DNA of 64,000 nt from CAZSLI01 sp964607705. GTDB taxonomy: Bacteria > Actinomycetota > Coriobacteriia > Anaerosomatales > PHET01. Position numbers and translations under genes: made by a program. The notes under the pieces were generated by a model. The model searched no databases. It was not told the origin of the DNA and saw only the letters and a list, made by a program, of their open reading frames with translations. Below, piece after piece: positions 24,023 to 33,660 of this stretch. Every line of letters starts with the position of its first letter. Positions within the stretch are counted from its first letter, which is position 1. The DNA is taken from the NCBI GenBank assembly GCA_964607705.1, contig CAZSLI010000004.1, positions 86,943 to 150,942 of the forward strand. Reading direction: 5' to 3'.

Positions 24023-25279
24023 TCAGTTGGCAGTCAGAGTCGTCATACCCTTCCACACGCCTTCGAGTCCCTGCCAGCCGCTCGTCGTCGTCTCGACGCG
24101 GGTGCCCTGCTTGACCGACCGCTCCGTGGGCTCGGTGGCCACGACGCCGCCGACGGAGAACAGGCCCACCCGCTCGACGACCCGCCCGTCTCGCCTGACT
24201 GTCAGCAGGCCGAGCCGCTCGCCCTTGCGCACGGGAGCGCGCACGACCGGCGGCGTGGTGACGTGTACGTCGAGCGGCGCCCCGTCGAACTCCACGAGAC
24301 GCACCGTGCGGATCGGGCGCACCATGACCGAGGAGTTCGCGCCGCCGGCCACAGGAACGGAGGCCACAGTCGCAGCGGGCGACGCCACGAGCCGCATCCG
24401 GGAGTGGGCGAAGCCCCAGTTGAGCAGCCGTCGGGCCTCCGAGAAGCGTGCGCTGTTGCTCGGCGCGCCCATCACCACGCCGACGAGCTCGAGGTCCCCG
24501 CGCTTGGCTGCGCTCACGAAGCAATAGCCGGCCGGGATGGTGTAGCCGGTCTTCACGCCCTCCACATCGGGGTAGACGCCGAGGAGCTTGTTGGTGGTCT
24601 TGAAGGTGCGCGTCCCGCCACCCGGCCAACGCACGGTGACCGAGCGCATCCGGACGATCCCACGCAGCTCCTTGTCGGCCATGACGTGCCTCGCCAGGAC
24701 CGCAAGGTCGCTCGCGCAGGTCGTCTCCCGCTTGCCGAGCCCGTGGGGGTCCGTGGCGTGCGTGTTCGCAAGCTTCAGCTCGGCGGCCTTGGCGTTCATG
24801 AGCCGCACGAAGGCCGCCTCGCTGCCGGCGACGTGGATCGCGAGCGCCTCGGCGGCGTCATTCGCCGAGCAGATCAGCGTAAGCCTGAGCAGCGTCCTCA
24901 CGGTCAGCTTCTGCCCGGTGACCAGCCCCGCGTCCCCGTCGCTGATGATCGCCGCCTGCCGAGGAACCGTCACCACGTCGTCGAGCCTGGCGCGGTCGCG
25001 CACCACTAACACGGTGAGCATCTTGATGGTGCTCGCGCCTCGGCGACCGGTGTGCGGACGCCGCGCCCACATCGGAACCGAACCATCGAGCGTCGACAGA
25101 TAGGCCGCCGGGACCGAGACAGACGGTGGCGGCAGCGTGGCGGTCGTGGATGCGGCGGCGACTCGGGCGGACGCGGGCATGGGCTCCGGCGCGGCGAAAG
25201 CGGCCGGAACCACAGCCGCCCAGGTCAGCAGGGCGACCAGGGCGGCGGAGGTGCGTCGTATGTGGCGCGCGAGCGTCAT
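24023..25279 (-). CDS. D-alanyl-D-alanine carboxypeptidase (PBP5/DacF type)
   Basis: A 418-residue penicillin-binding protein that trims the terminal D-Ala of peptidoglycan stem peptides. An N-terminal signal peptide (TM about 10-28, cleavage near AFAA) exports it. Catalytic motifs: Ser83 in STIK, SAN at 138-140, KTG at 243-245. The C-terminal 100 residues form the DacF-like beta-rich domain. There is no obvious C-terminal amphipathic anchor. The ATG start shares ATGA with guaA, tying cell-wall trimming to GMP synthesis at the transcript level. Confidence 0.92.
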   Translation of the reverse strand: MTLARHIRRTSAALVALLTWAAVVPAAFAAPEPMPASARVAAASTTATLPPPSVSVPAAYLSTLDGSVPMWARRPHTGRRGASTIKMLTVLVVRDRARLDDVVTVPRQAAIISDGDAGLVTGQKLTVRTLLRLTLICSANDAAEALAIHVAGSEAAFVRLMNAKAAELKLANTHATDPHGLGKRETTCASDLAVLARHVMADKELRGIVRMRSVTVRWPGGGTRTFKTTNKLLGVYPDVEGVKTGYTIPAGYCFVSAAKRGDLELVGVVMGAPSNSARFSEARRLLNWGFAHSRMRLVASPAATVASVPVAGGANSSVMVRPIRTVRLVEFDGAPLDVHVTTPPVVRAPVRKGERLGLLTVRRDGRVVERVGLFSVGGVVATEPTERSVKQGTRVETTTSGWQGLEGVWKGMTTLTAN

Positions 25280-26826
25280 TCCCACTCGATCGTGCCGGGA
25301 GGCTTGCTCGTGATGTCGTAGGCCACACGGTTGATGCCGTCGACCTCGTTGATGATGCGGTTGCTCATCTTGGCGAGCAGCTCGTGCGGCAGGCGCGCCC
25401 AGTCAGCGGTCATCGCGTCTGCCGACGCAACCGCGCGGATGATGATCGGATGCCCGTAGGTCCGCTCGTCGCCCATGACTCCCACGCTGCGGATGTCCGG
25501 CAGCACGGCGAAGTACTGCCACACCTCGCGGTTCACGTCCCACGCGCCGATCTCCTCGCGAACGATCGCATCGGCCTTGCGCAGCAGCTCGAGCTTCTCG
25601 TGCGTGATGTCGCCGATGATGCGCACCGCGAGACCCGGGCCCGGGAAGGGCTGCCGGTGCACGATCTCGTCGGGCAGGCCGAGTTCGGAGCCCACCGCGC
25701 GTACCTCGTCTTTGAACAGGGCCTTGAGAGGCTCGATGAGGTCGAAGTGAACGCCCTCGGGGAACGGGATGAGGTTGTGGTGGCTCTTGATCTTGGCTGC
25801 CGTCTTGTTGCCGCTCTCGATGACATCCGGGTAGAGCGTGCCCTGCGCGAGCCACTTCACGCCTTCGAGCTTGGTAGCCTCCTCGAAGAAGACCTTCCAG
25901 AACTCCTCGCCGATGATGTGGCGCTTGCGCTCGGGATCCGTCACGCCTGCGAGCAGCGTGAGGTAGCGCTCCTCGGCATCCACGTCGATGAGGTTCACGT
26001 GGAAGGTGTCTCGGAAGGTCTTGATGACCTGCTCGCCCTCGTCGAGACGCAGCATGCCGTGGTCGACGAAGACGCAGGTGAGTTGGTCGCCGATCGCTCG
26101 GTGCAGCAGCGCGGCCACAACGCTCGAGTCAACGCCGCCGGACAGCCCGCAGATCACGCGGTCGGTCCCGACCTGTTCGCGGATGAGGTCGACCGTCTCG
26201 TCGATGATGTTGACCATCGTCCACAGCGGCGGGATGCCGGCGATCTCGTGCAGGAAGGTGCGGATGATGTGCTGACCGAACTCGGTGTGAGCGACCTCGG
26301 GGTGGAACTGCGTCGCGAACAGCAGCTTCTCGGGGTGCTCCATGGCGGCGACCGCGGTCGTGCCGGTGCGCGCGGTGACCACGAAGCCGTCGGGCGCAGT
26401 GCCGACGCTGTCGCGGTGGCTCATCCAGACCTGCGAGGTCTCGGGCACACCTTCGAGCAGGCGGCAGCTCGGTTCCGTGACCGTGAGCTCGGCAAAGCCG
26501 TACTCGCCGATGTCGGTCTTGGGGATCTCGCCGCCCAAGTGCAGCGCCATCTCCTGGATGCCATAGCAGAAGCCGAGGATCGGGATCCCCAGCTCGAAGA
26601 CTGCAGGGTCCATGTGCGGCGCACCCTCGGCGTAGACCGAGGCGGGGCCGCCGGAAAGGATGATGGCCGCCGGACCCCGGGCGGCCACCTCCTCGGCAGG
26701 TATGTCGAACGGGACTATCTCGCTGTAGACGCGCGCTTCGCGCACGCGGCGAGCGATGAGCTGAGCGTACTGCGCGCCGAAGTCGAGTACGAAGACGGTC
26801 GGCTGCTGGTCGTGGTAGGTCGTCAC
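25276..26826 (-). CDS. guaA: GMP synthase (glutamine-hydrolysing)
   Basis: A 516-residue bifunctional enzyme converting XMP to GMP. The class I glutaminase domain has nucleophile Cys in ILGFCYGIQEM and FATQFHPEVAHTE; the ATP pyrophosphatase domain starts ICGLSGGVDSSVVAALL; the C-terminal dimerisation domain ends with KPPGTIEWE. Full length. Seven bases downstream of the guaB3 stop, so the two form a guanine-nucleotide operon. Confidence 0.97.
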   Translation of the reverse strand: MTTYHDQQPTVFVLDFGAQYAQLIARRVREARVYSEIVPFDIPAEEVAARGPAAIILSGGPASVYAEGAPHMDPAVFELGIPILGFCYGIQEMALHLGGEIPKTDIGEYGFAELTVTEPSCRLLEGVPETSQVWMSHRDSVGTAPDGFVVTARTGTTAVAAMEHPEKLLFATQFHPEVAHTEFGQHIIRTFLHEIAGIPPLWTMVNIIDETVDLIREQVGTDRVICGLSGGVDSSVVAALLHRAIGDQLTCVFVDHGMLRLDEGEQVIKTFRDTFHVNLIDVDAEERYLTLLAGVTDPERKRHIIGEEFWKVFFEEATKLEGVKWLAQGTLYPDVIESGNKTAAKIKSHHNLIPFPEGVHFDLIEPLKALFKDEVRAVGSELGLPDEIVHRQPFPGPGLAVRIIGDITHEKLELLRKADAIVREEIGAWDVNREVWQYFAVLPDIRSVGVMGDERTYGHPIIIRAVASADAMTADWARLPHELLAKMSNRIINEVDGINRVAYDITSKPPGTIEWE

Positions 26827-26833
26827 GCCGCCC

Positions 26834-28018
26834 CTACCGGCCCATCCCGACGCCCTGCGTGTTCTGCAGGACTTTGCCCTCGGTCTGGAGCGACGGAGCG
26901 ACCATGACCTCGGCTTTCTGGAAGCTCTTCAGGTTCTCGTAGCCGCACGTCGACATCGAGGTGCGCAGGCCGCCGAGGAGGTTCAGGGTACCGTCGTTCT
27001 GGTGCGCCGGACCGAGGAGGATCTCCTCCAGCGAGCCGCGGACGCCGGCGCGCACGCGGGTGCCGCGCGGCAGGTCGGGGTGGAAGGTCGCCATGCCCCA
27101 GTGGTAGCCGCGGCCGGGCGCCTCGGCGGCGCTCGCGAGCGGCGAGCCGATCATGACCGAGTCGGCGCCCACCGCGATCGCCTTGGCGAGGTCGCCACCG
27201 GTGCGCATACCGCCATCGGCGATGACGTGAGCGTACTTGCCGGTCTCCTCGAGGTAGCGGGTGCGGGCGGCCGCTGCGTCAGCGATCGCGGTCGCCTGCG
27301 GGACACCGATGCCGAGCACGCGGCGCGAGGTGCAGGCGTGGCCGGGGCCGACGCCCACGAGCACGCCGACGGCGCCGGCGCGCATCAGATGGAGCGCACC
27401 CTGGTAGCTGCAGCAGCCGCCGATGATGCACGGGATGTCGAGCGACTCGACGAATGCATTGAGGTCGAGCGGCTTGTCGTAGGTCGAGACGTGCTCGGCC
27501 GAAACGACGGTGCCCTGGATGATGAGGATGTCGAGCCCGCCGTCGAGCGCCGGGCCGATAAAGCGTTCGACGTTCTGCGGGGTGAGCGAAGCCGCGGCGA
27601 GGACGCCGCCGGCCTTGATCTCGGCGACACGCTGCTTGACCAGGTCGGCCTTCACGTCCTCGGCAGCGTAGATGGCCTGCATCTTCGAAGTCGCCTCTTC
27701 CTTGTCAAAGGAAGCGATGGCGTCGAGGTGCGGCGTGGGATCGGCGTACTTGGTCTGGATGCCCTCGAGGTTCAGGACCGCGAGGCCGCCGAGCTTGCCC
27801 ATGGTGATCGCGAAGTTCGGGTCCACGACGCCGTCCATCGCGGAGGCGAGCACCGGGAGCGGGAAGTTGTACTCGCGCCCCTTGAAAGAGAACGACCAGG
27901 CGATATCGACGTCCCGCGGGTCACGGGTGCGCCGAGAAGGCACGATGGCGATGTCGTCGAATCCGTAGGCGCGCCGTGCGGTCTTTCCGCGTCCGATCTC
28001 GATCTCCACTGGATGCAT
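26834..28018 (-). CDS. guaB3: GuaB3-family IMP dehydrogenase-related protein
   Basis: A 394-residue TIM-barrel protein of the IMPDH/GMP reductase superfamily without the CBS (Bateman) domains of GuaB. It starts MHPVEIEIGRGKTARRAYGFDD, which is the GuaB3 hallmark. The catalytic loop is GVGPGHACTSRRVLGIGV, with Cys in place. The phosphate-binding part is IADGGMRTGGDLAKAI AVGADS. Position immediately before guaA makes it the likely XMP-supplying enzyme, although a canonical guaB could lie elsewhere. Confidence 0.9.
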   Translation of the reverse strand: MHPVEIEIGRGKTARRAYGFDDIAIVPSRRTRDPRDVDIAWSFSFKGREYNFPLPVLASAMDGVVDPNFAITMGKLGGLAVLNLEGIQTKYADPTPHLDAIASFDKEEATSKMQAIYAAEDVKADLVKQRVAEIKAGGVLAAASLTPQNVERFIGPALDGGLDILIIQGTVVSAEHVSTYDKPLDLNAFVESLDIPCIIGGCCSYQGALHLMRAGAVGVLVGVGPGHACTSRRVLGIGVPQATAIADAAAARTRYLEETGKYAHVIADGGMRTGGDLAKAIAVGADSVMIGSPLASAAEAPGRGYHWGMATFHPDLPRGTRVRAGVRGSLEEILLGPAHQNDGTLNLLGGLRTSMSTCGYENLKSFQKAEVMVAPSLQTEGKVLQNTQGVGMGR

Positions 28019-28194
28019 CCTCCTGTGCTCGTAAGCCGCGCTCAGCGGCGCTTGTCACTCATCACCGGGTGCGGATGCGACAAGACCAGGCAAGACTTCG
28101 CCGAGTAACGAAAGCGAGCTGCCTGGTCCGATGTTGTGCTGCGACGGTGCCTTCGGCCCCGTAGAGGCCTTCAGACTGCGCCCCCGGTGGCGAC
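28019..28194 (-). promoter_or_regulatory. Long structured 5' leader of guaB3-guaA
   Basis: From a predicted start site near 28188 about 170 nt of untranslated leader precede guaB3. It contains a perfect 9-bp stem gaccaggca/tgcctggtc (28084-28128) with an internal smaller helix, a GGCC/GGCC hairpin around 28150-28170, and GCCGC/GCGGC near the start codon. A GGAGG lies just before the ATG. No known riboswitch consensus (purine, ZTP, ykkC, SAM, glycine) fits. Confidence 0.5.
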
Positions 28195-28223
28195 ATTCTA
28201 GTGGAGCGCACCCGTTTCGTGAA
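28195..28223 (-). promoter_or_regulatory. Candidate promoter of guaB3-guaA-dacF
   Basis: Minus strand TTCACG, 17 bases, TAGAAT. The spacing and -10 are good; the -35 matches TTGACA at four of six positions. Confidence 0.55.
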
Positions 28224-28313
28224 CCGTATACACAACCTTTCTTGCCGAATACTCGGGGGGCGGCTCCCCGGTGACGGGTCGCCGCCCCGCGTTGATGCCG
28301 AGAAACCGCCGGT

Positions 28314-28784
28314 CTAGCGCCGGATGACCCGGGTGTCACCGTCGTCAACGACGACGTCGCGGTCCTGGTCGGAGACGCGGTCCACGTCGTCGTCGCGGTG
28401 CACTTCCTCGACCGTTTCAACGGTGCCCGCCGACGAGCGAGGCGTCACGGCTGAGATCAGTGCGGCGATGCCCCAAGCGATCAGCGCGTACACCGCGATA
28501 GCGAGCAGCGCGCTCCACTCGAACACCGCCGTTCCCGACTGCGTCGTGCCGAATACAGCGAAGAACGGGGCCATGAGCGGCGCCGTGAGACCGTAGATGA
28601 GCTGCGTGAACCCGGCGTCGGGGTTGGTCCCGAACAACAGGAGCAGGAACCGGATGGCGAGCAGGGTGATGATCACGCCGAAGATGAAGTAGACGATGTT
28701 GATGAGGACCGCCTCGAGCGGCAACCGCCGCTCCGAGTGCACGATCCGGTGACCTCCCGAAGAGGTCATGCGCACTTCCGACAT
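28314..28784 (-). CDS. YggT-family membrane protein
   Basis: A 156-residue protein with hydrophobic segments at about 28-52 (LINIVYFIFGVIITLLAIRFLLLLF), 65-85 and 95-118, the second part resembling the YggT fold (FLLLLFGTNPDAGFTQLIYGLT APLMAPF). The C-terminal 35 residues are charged (DDDVDRVSDQDRDVVVDDG) and probably cytoplasmic. Function is not established for the family. The ATG at 28784 follows AAAGGGGCGATCTCG, better than the ORF-opening start at 28841. Confidence 0.75.
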   Translation of the reverse strand: MSEVRMTSSGGHRIVHSERRLPLEAVLINIVYFIFGVIITLLAIRFLLLLFGTNPDAGFTQLIYGLTAPLMAPFFAVFGTTQSGTAVFEWSALLAIAVYALIAWGIAALISAVTPRSSAGTVETVEEVHRDDDVDRVSDQDRDVVVDDGDTRVIRR

Positions 28785-28961
28785 CGAGATCGCCCCTTTC
28801 GCGGATAGGGTGCCGCGCACTCTGTGCGCGAGCCGCTTCAAGTTCCTACCCGCGAAGGACGGAGTCAGCCGTTGGAAATGATTGCAATGTCCACATAAAC
28901 CACCGCCGGCACCCAGGGCGGTACCGTCTGTCAGGGGCCGCCGAACACGGCAGGCATGGCG

Positions 28962-30026
28962 CTAGACGTTGAACTTGAAGTGCATCACGTCGCCGTCCTT
29001 CACGACGTACTCCTTGCCCTCGAGGCGCTGCTTGCCCGCCTCGCGCGCACCCTTCTCGCCGCCGAGCGCCACGTACTCGTCGAACGCGATGACCTCGGCC
29101 TTGATGAAGCCACGCTCGAAGTCGGTGTGGATCACGCCCGCGGCCTGGGGCGCCTTCGCGCCGATCGGCACGGTCCAGGCGCGCACCTCCTTCTCGCCCG
29201 CAGTGAAGTAGCTCTGCAGTCCGAGCAGGCGGTATGCCTCGCGGATGAGACTGTTGAGTCCCGGCTCCGCAAGCCCGATCGACTCGAGGTACTCGGCGGC
29301 CTCCTCGGGATCGAGCTCCGAGAGGTCCGCTTCGACCTTGGCGCAGATCGGGATCGGCTTCACACCGTCGATCTCGGGGAGGTCGGCGCCGACCTGCGAC
29401 TCGTCGACGTTCGCGACGTAGAGCATCGGCTTCATGGTGAGCAGGTGCAGCGTGCGCATCACCGCCCGCTCCTCGTCCGTCATATCCATATTGAACGCAC
29501 GATGACCCTGCTCGAGGTGCGCGAGCATGCGCTGCGCAAGTTCGAGCCGCGACGCAGCGGTCTTGTCGCCCTTGAGCTCCTTCTGAAACCGCTGGATCCC
29601 CTTCTCCACGGTCGTCATGTCCGCAAAGATCAACTCGAGCTTGATGGTTTCGACGTCACTCGCCGGGTCCACCTTGCCGTCGACGTGAATGACGTCCTCG
29701 TCGGTGAAGAAGCGCACGACCTCGGCGATCGCGTCTGTCTCACGGATGTTGGCGAGGAACTGATTACCGAGACCAGCGCCCTCGCTTGCCCCCTTCACAA
29801 GCCCGGCGATGTCGACGAACTCGACGGTCGCAGGCAGGATGCGCTGAGGCTTCACGACCTCGGCGAGAGCCTCGAGCCGCCTGTCCGGTACCGGCACGAT
29901 GCCGACGTTGGGCTCGATCGTTGCGAAGGGATAGTTCGCCGCATCGACCTGGTTCTTGGTCAGCGCGGTGAACAGGGTGGACTTACCCACGTTGGGCAGA
30001 CCGACGATACCGATGGAAAGCGCCAC
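28962..30026 (-). CDS. ychF: Redox-regulated ribosome-associated ATPase YchF
   Basis: A 354-residue Obg-related P-loop NTPase that prefers ATP and binds ribosomes. G1 GIVGLPNVGKSTLF, G3 VDIAGLVKGASEG, G4 replaced in the usual YchF way (YVANVDES), and the C-terminal TGS domain (GEKEVRAWTVPIGAKAPQAAGVIHTDFERGFI) with the conserved end GDVMHFKFNV. The GTG at 30026 follows AGAAGGAGTACTACGCC. Divergent from the glycosyltransferase gene. Confidence 0.95.
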   Translation of the reverse strand: MALSIGIVGLPNVGKSTLFTALTKNQVDAANYPFATIEPNVGIVPVPDRRLEALAEVVKPQRILPATVEFVDIAGLVKGASEGAGLGNQFLANIRETDAIAEVVRFFTDEDVIHVDGKVDPASDVETIKLELIFADMTTVEKGIQRFQKELKGDKTAASRLELAQRMLAHLEQGHRAFNMDMTDEERAVMRTLHLLTMKPMLYVANVDESQVGADLPEIDGVKPIPICAKVEADLSELDPEEAAEYLESIGLAEPGLNSLIREAYRLLGLQSYFTAGEKEVRAWTVPIGAKAPQAAGVIHTDFERGFIKAEVIAFDEYVALGGEKGAREAGKQRLEGKEYVVKDGDVMHFKFNV

Positions 30027-30054
30027 GGCGTAGTACTCCTTCTGGCAGGTCAAA

Positions 30055-30068
30055 GGGCAAGTATGCCC
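30055..30068. promoter_or_regulatory. Short inverted repeat in the ychF/glycosyltransferase gap
   Basis: gggca-agta-tgccc lies in the 67-bp divergent gap, 13 bases before the -10 of the rightward gene. It could be an operator; no family is recognised. Confidence 0.3.
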
Positions 30069-30080
30069 GGTTGCCTGCGG

Positions 30081-30086
30081 TATAGT
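30081..30086 (+). promoter_or_regulatory. -10 element giving a leaderless glycosyltransferase mRNA
   Basis: TATAGT ends seven bases before the ATG at 30094, exactly the geometry of leaderless transcripts in Actinomycetota. There is no Shine-Dalgarno before the ATG (ACCACCC) and no recognisable -35. Confidence 0.6.
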
Positions 30087-30093
30087 ACCACCC

Positions 30094-31242
30094 ATGAAGC
30101 AGCCCCGAACGATAGTGCTGGCCTACGCCTCTGTCGGCTCCGGTCACCGCATTGCCGCCGAGGCGCTCGCCGCGGCGCTCGAGGACCGCGAAGGCGAGGA
30201 CGTACACGTCGAGATCATGGACGTCCTCGCCTATACCAAGCTGCGGATCACAGGCGACCGGCTGGCGGATACCTTCACCGGTCCGACCGCCGGCATCTAC
30301 GACTGGGCCTGGGGCAACGCCGGCATCGGCCGCATGGGGCGCGCCCTCGGCGGCGGATTCCTCTCGTGGAACTACCGAGCCTTCGAGCGGCGCGTCGCGG
30401 AGTTGGACCCCGACGCCGTCATCTGCACCCACGCACTACCGGCCGCCCTGACCGCGCGCCTCGTTCGCAAGGGCCACGCGACCTACCGTGTCGTGAGCGT
30501 GGCCACCGACTTCGGCGTCCACGGTTTCTGGCCCCGCCGAGGAGTCGCGCTGTACTGCTGTGCCGACGACGCATCGCGAGACGAACTCATCTCGCGGGGC
30601 ACCCAGAGCGAGACTATCGCGGTGACCGGCATCCCGGTCCGGCCGCAGTTCACGCTCGAATACGACCTGGACGCCGCACGCCGTCACTTCGGACTTCCCT
30701 CGGACAAGCGCGTCATCCTGGCGCTGGCCGGCTCCACCATGCCGGGCCCCTATGAGCACCTCAAGAACGCGCTCGCCGTCTCACTACCCGCACTGGCGTC
30801 CCTACCCAACACGTCGGTGGCCATCGTCACCGGCCAGGACGATCGCTACGCCGAGGAACTGCGCACCCGGGCTGCCGGATTCGGCACGACGAACGTGCTC
30901 GTGCTCGGCTACGTCGAACGCATGGCGCCGCTGATGGCGACGGCCGACCTCGTACTCGCGAAGCCGGGTGGCATGGTGTGCGCCGAGTGCGTTGCCGCCG
31001 GGCTGCCGCTGGTGCTGGTGGGACCGGCCATAGGCCAGGAGCGCGCGAATGCCGAGGCGCTCACGAAAGCCGGCGCCGCCCTCTATGCCGCCGACCCCCG
31101 CACAGTAGCGGAGTACGCCCGAAAGGCGATCTCAAAGCCCGCCCGTCTGGCGAAGTTGCGCGAGGGCGCTCAGGCGGTCGGCCGGCCCTTCGCCACCAGC
31201 GACATCACCGAGCGTATCGCCGCGCTGATCGGGCTGGCGTAG
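30094..31242 (+). CDS. MGDG-synthase-like glycosyltransferase
   Basis: A 382-residue GT28-type (GT-B) glycosyltransferase related to diacylglycerol glycosyltransferases (MGDG synthase/UgtP). The N-terminal acceptor domain contains VLAYASVGSGHRIAAEAL (family G-x-G-H motif) and VICTHALPAALTARL; the C-terminal UDP-sugar domain holds ILALAGSTMPG, LVLGYVERMAPLMATADLVLAKPGGMVCAECVA (family K-P-G-G) and GQERANAE. It probably builds glycolipids in the membrane. Likely leaderless; followed by a bidirectional hairpin facing groEL. Confidence 0.85.
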   Translation: MKQPRTIVLAYASVGSGHRIAAEALAAALEDREGEDVHVEIMDVLAYTKLRITGDRLADTFTGPTAGIYDWAWGNAGIGRMGRALGGGFLSWNYRAFERRVAELDPDAVICTHALPAALTARLVRKGHATYRVVSVATDFGVHGFWPRRGVALYCCADDASRDELISRGTQSETIAVTGIPVRPQFTLEYDLDAARRHFGLPSDKRVILALAGSTMPGPYEHLKNALAVSLPALASLPNTSVAIVTGQDDRYAEELRTRAAGFGTTNVLVLGYVERMAPLMATADLVLAKPGGMVCAECVAAGLPLVLVGPAIGQERANAEALTKAGAALYAADPRTVAEYARKAISKPARLAKLREGAQAVGRPFATSDITERIAALIGLA

Positions 31243-31253
31243 CGAGAAACGAA

Positions 31254-31281
31254 CGAGGGCCCCGGTTGCCCGGAGCCCTCG
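31254..31281. terminator. Bidirectional terminator between glycosyltransferase and groEL
   Basis: Stem cgagggc/gccctcg with inner ccgg/ccgg and a four-base loop lies between the convergent stops at 31242 and 31314. Short T/A-rich stretches flank it (AATCGATCTAA on the plus side). Confidence 0.65.
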
Positions 31282-31313
31282 AATCGATCTAACTGCGGCT
31301 GGATGCCGGCTGG

Positions 31314-32951
<1,638 letters not shown>

Positions 32952-33024
32952 GCTTCGGTTCCTCCTCAGTTACCTTGGGATAATCACTGGCATGCGGGCC
33001 GCCGAAGCGACCTGCGTGGGGGTC

Positions 33025-33318
33025 CTAGCCCTCGACGACCGCGTAGATGTCGTCGGCACGGAGGATGAGGTAGTCCTCGCCCTCGACCTTGACCTCGGTA
33101 CCGCCGTACTTGCTGTAGATGACGGTGTCGCCGACCTTCACGTCGAGAGCGATACGCTTCTCGCCGTCCTCGTCCCACTTGCCCTCACCGACTGCGATGA
33201 CGGTGCCCTTCTGCGGCTTCTCTTTCGCGGTGTCGGCAAGAATGAGTCCCGACTTGGTCTGGGTCTCGGCCTCCGCCTGCTTCACGATCACGCGATCGCT
33301 CAGGGGCTTCAGGTTCAT
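33025..33318 (-). CDS. groES: Co-chaperonin GroES
   Basis: A 97-residue GroES: MNLKPLSDRVIVKQAEAETQ, mobile loop TKSGLILADTAKEKPQKG, and the end YLILRADDIYAVVEG. The ATG follows TAGGAGGGACGTCG, a near-perfect ribosome-binding site. The 153-nt leader begins at the CIRCE-overlapped promoter. Length is normal. Confidence 0.97.
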   Translation of the reverse strand: MNLKPLSDRVIVKQAEAETQTKSGLILADTAKEKPQKGTVIAVGEGKWDEDGEKRIALDVKVGDTVIYSKYGGTEVKVEGEDYLILRADDIYAVVEG

Positions 33319-33442
33319 CGACGTCCCTCCTAAGTGCTCGTTCTCGGTCATTGCTCCGGACGATCGTCCGGGCGGTTCCCATGTGCGCCGCGAGGTACAT
33401 ACCCGTCCGACGGTCGTCGTCCGCGATGTCCCCCCTCGACTG

Positions 33443-33469
33443 CTGGCACTCCGCCTCTCCGACTGCCAG
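33443..33469 (-). promoter_or_regulatory. CIRCE operator (HrcA site) of groES-groEL
   Basis: Inverted repeat ctggcactc - nine bases - gactgccag, i.e. the actinobacterial CIRCE form (CTGGCACTC-N9-GAGTGCCAG) with a single mismatch in one arm. It begins ten bases downstream of the -10, over the transcription start, as expected for HrcA repression. hrcA is not in the window. Confidence 0.85.
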
Positions 33470-33478
33470 CACTGTAGG

Positions 33479-33508
33479 ATTCTACCTATCAAGTGGTGAT
33501 GGACTCAA
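33479..33508 (-). promoter_or_regulatory. groES-groEL promoter
   Basis: Minus strand TTGAGT, 18 bases, TAGAAT; the start site would fall near 33472 at the edge of the CIRCE repeat. A housekeeping-sigma type promoter. Confidence 0.7.
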
Positions 33509-33660
33509 TAGGCTCTACCAGCGACTTTTTGAAGTGGGTTGAGTGCCGGACACTCAGATTCCGACCAGCGCCGAGACGAACACGCCCGCGGGCGACACGG
33601 CGAGGGTGAGGGTCTGTGGCGCCGCGATCTGCGGGCGCCCCCCACAGACACGTGTGCCCC
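33509..33660. other. Non-coding gap between groES promoter and tsaD
   Basis: There is no supported gene. It holds an isolated repeat gagtg-ccgga-cactc (33541-33555) and the hairpin 33612-33649 that follows tsaD. Small frames seen here lack homology-like sequence. Confidence 0.6.
33612..33649 (-). terminator. Hairpin after rimI-tsaD
   Basis: An 8-bp stem gtctgtgg/ccacagac encloses a second ggcgcc/ggcgcc stem. It begins 11 bases beyond the tsaD stop on the minus strand. There is no T-run, so it may terminate weakly or protect the transcript end. Confidence 0.5.

Noticed and set aside
25126..26907. 593-codon open frame opposite guaA
   Set aside because: Antisense shadow; the opposite strand encodes a complete GMP synthase.
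28019..28194. Possible purine, ZTP, SAM or glycine riboswitch before guaB3
   Set aside because: Looked for the core consensus of each; only fragments (CCACCGGGGGCGC resembling part of ZTP) occur and the second half is missing, so it is kept as an unidentified leader.
28785..28961. Possible tRNA or small RNA upstream of the YggT gene
   Set aside because: No acceptor/anticodon/T-arm pattern or strong hairpin found on either strand.
33541..33555. Second CIRCE half-site (gagtg-ccgga-cactc)
   Set aside because: Arms are five bases and spacing is five rather than nine; it does not match the CIRCE pattern.
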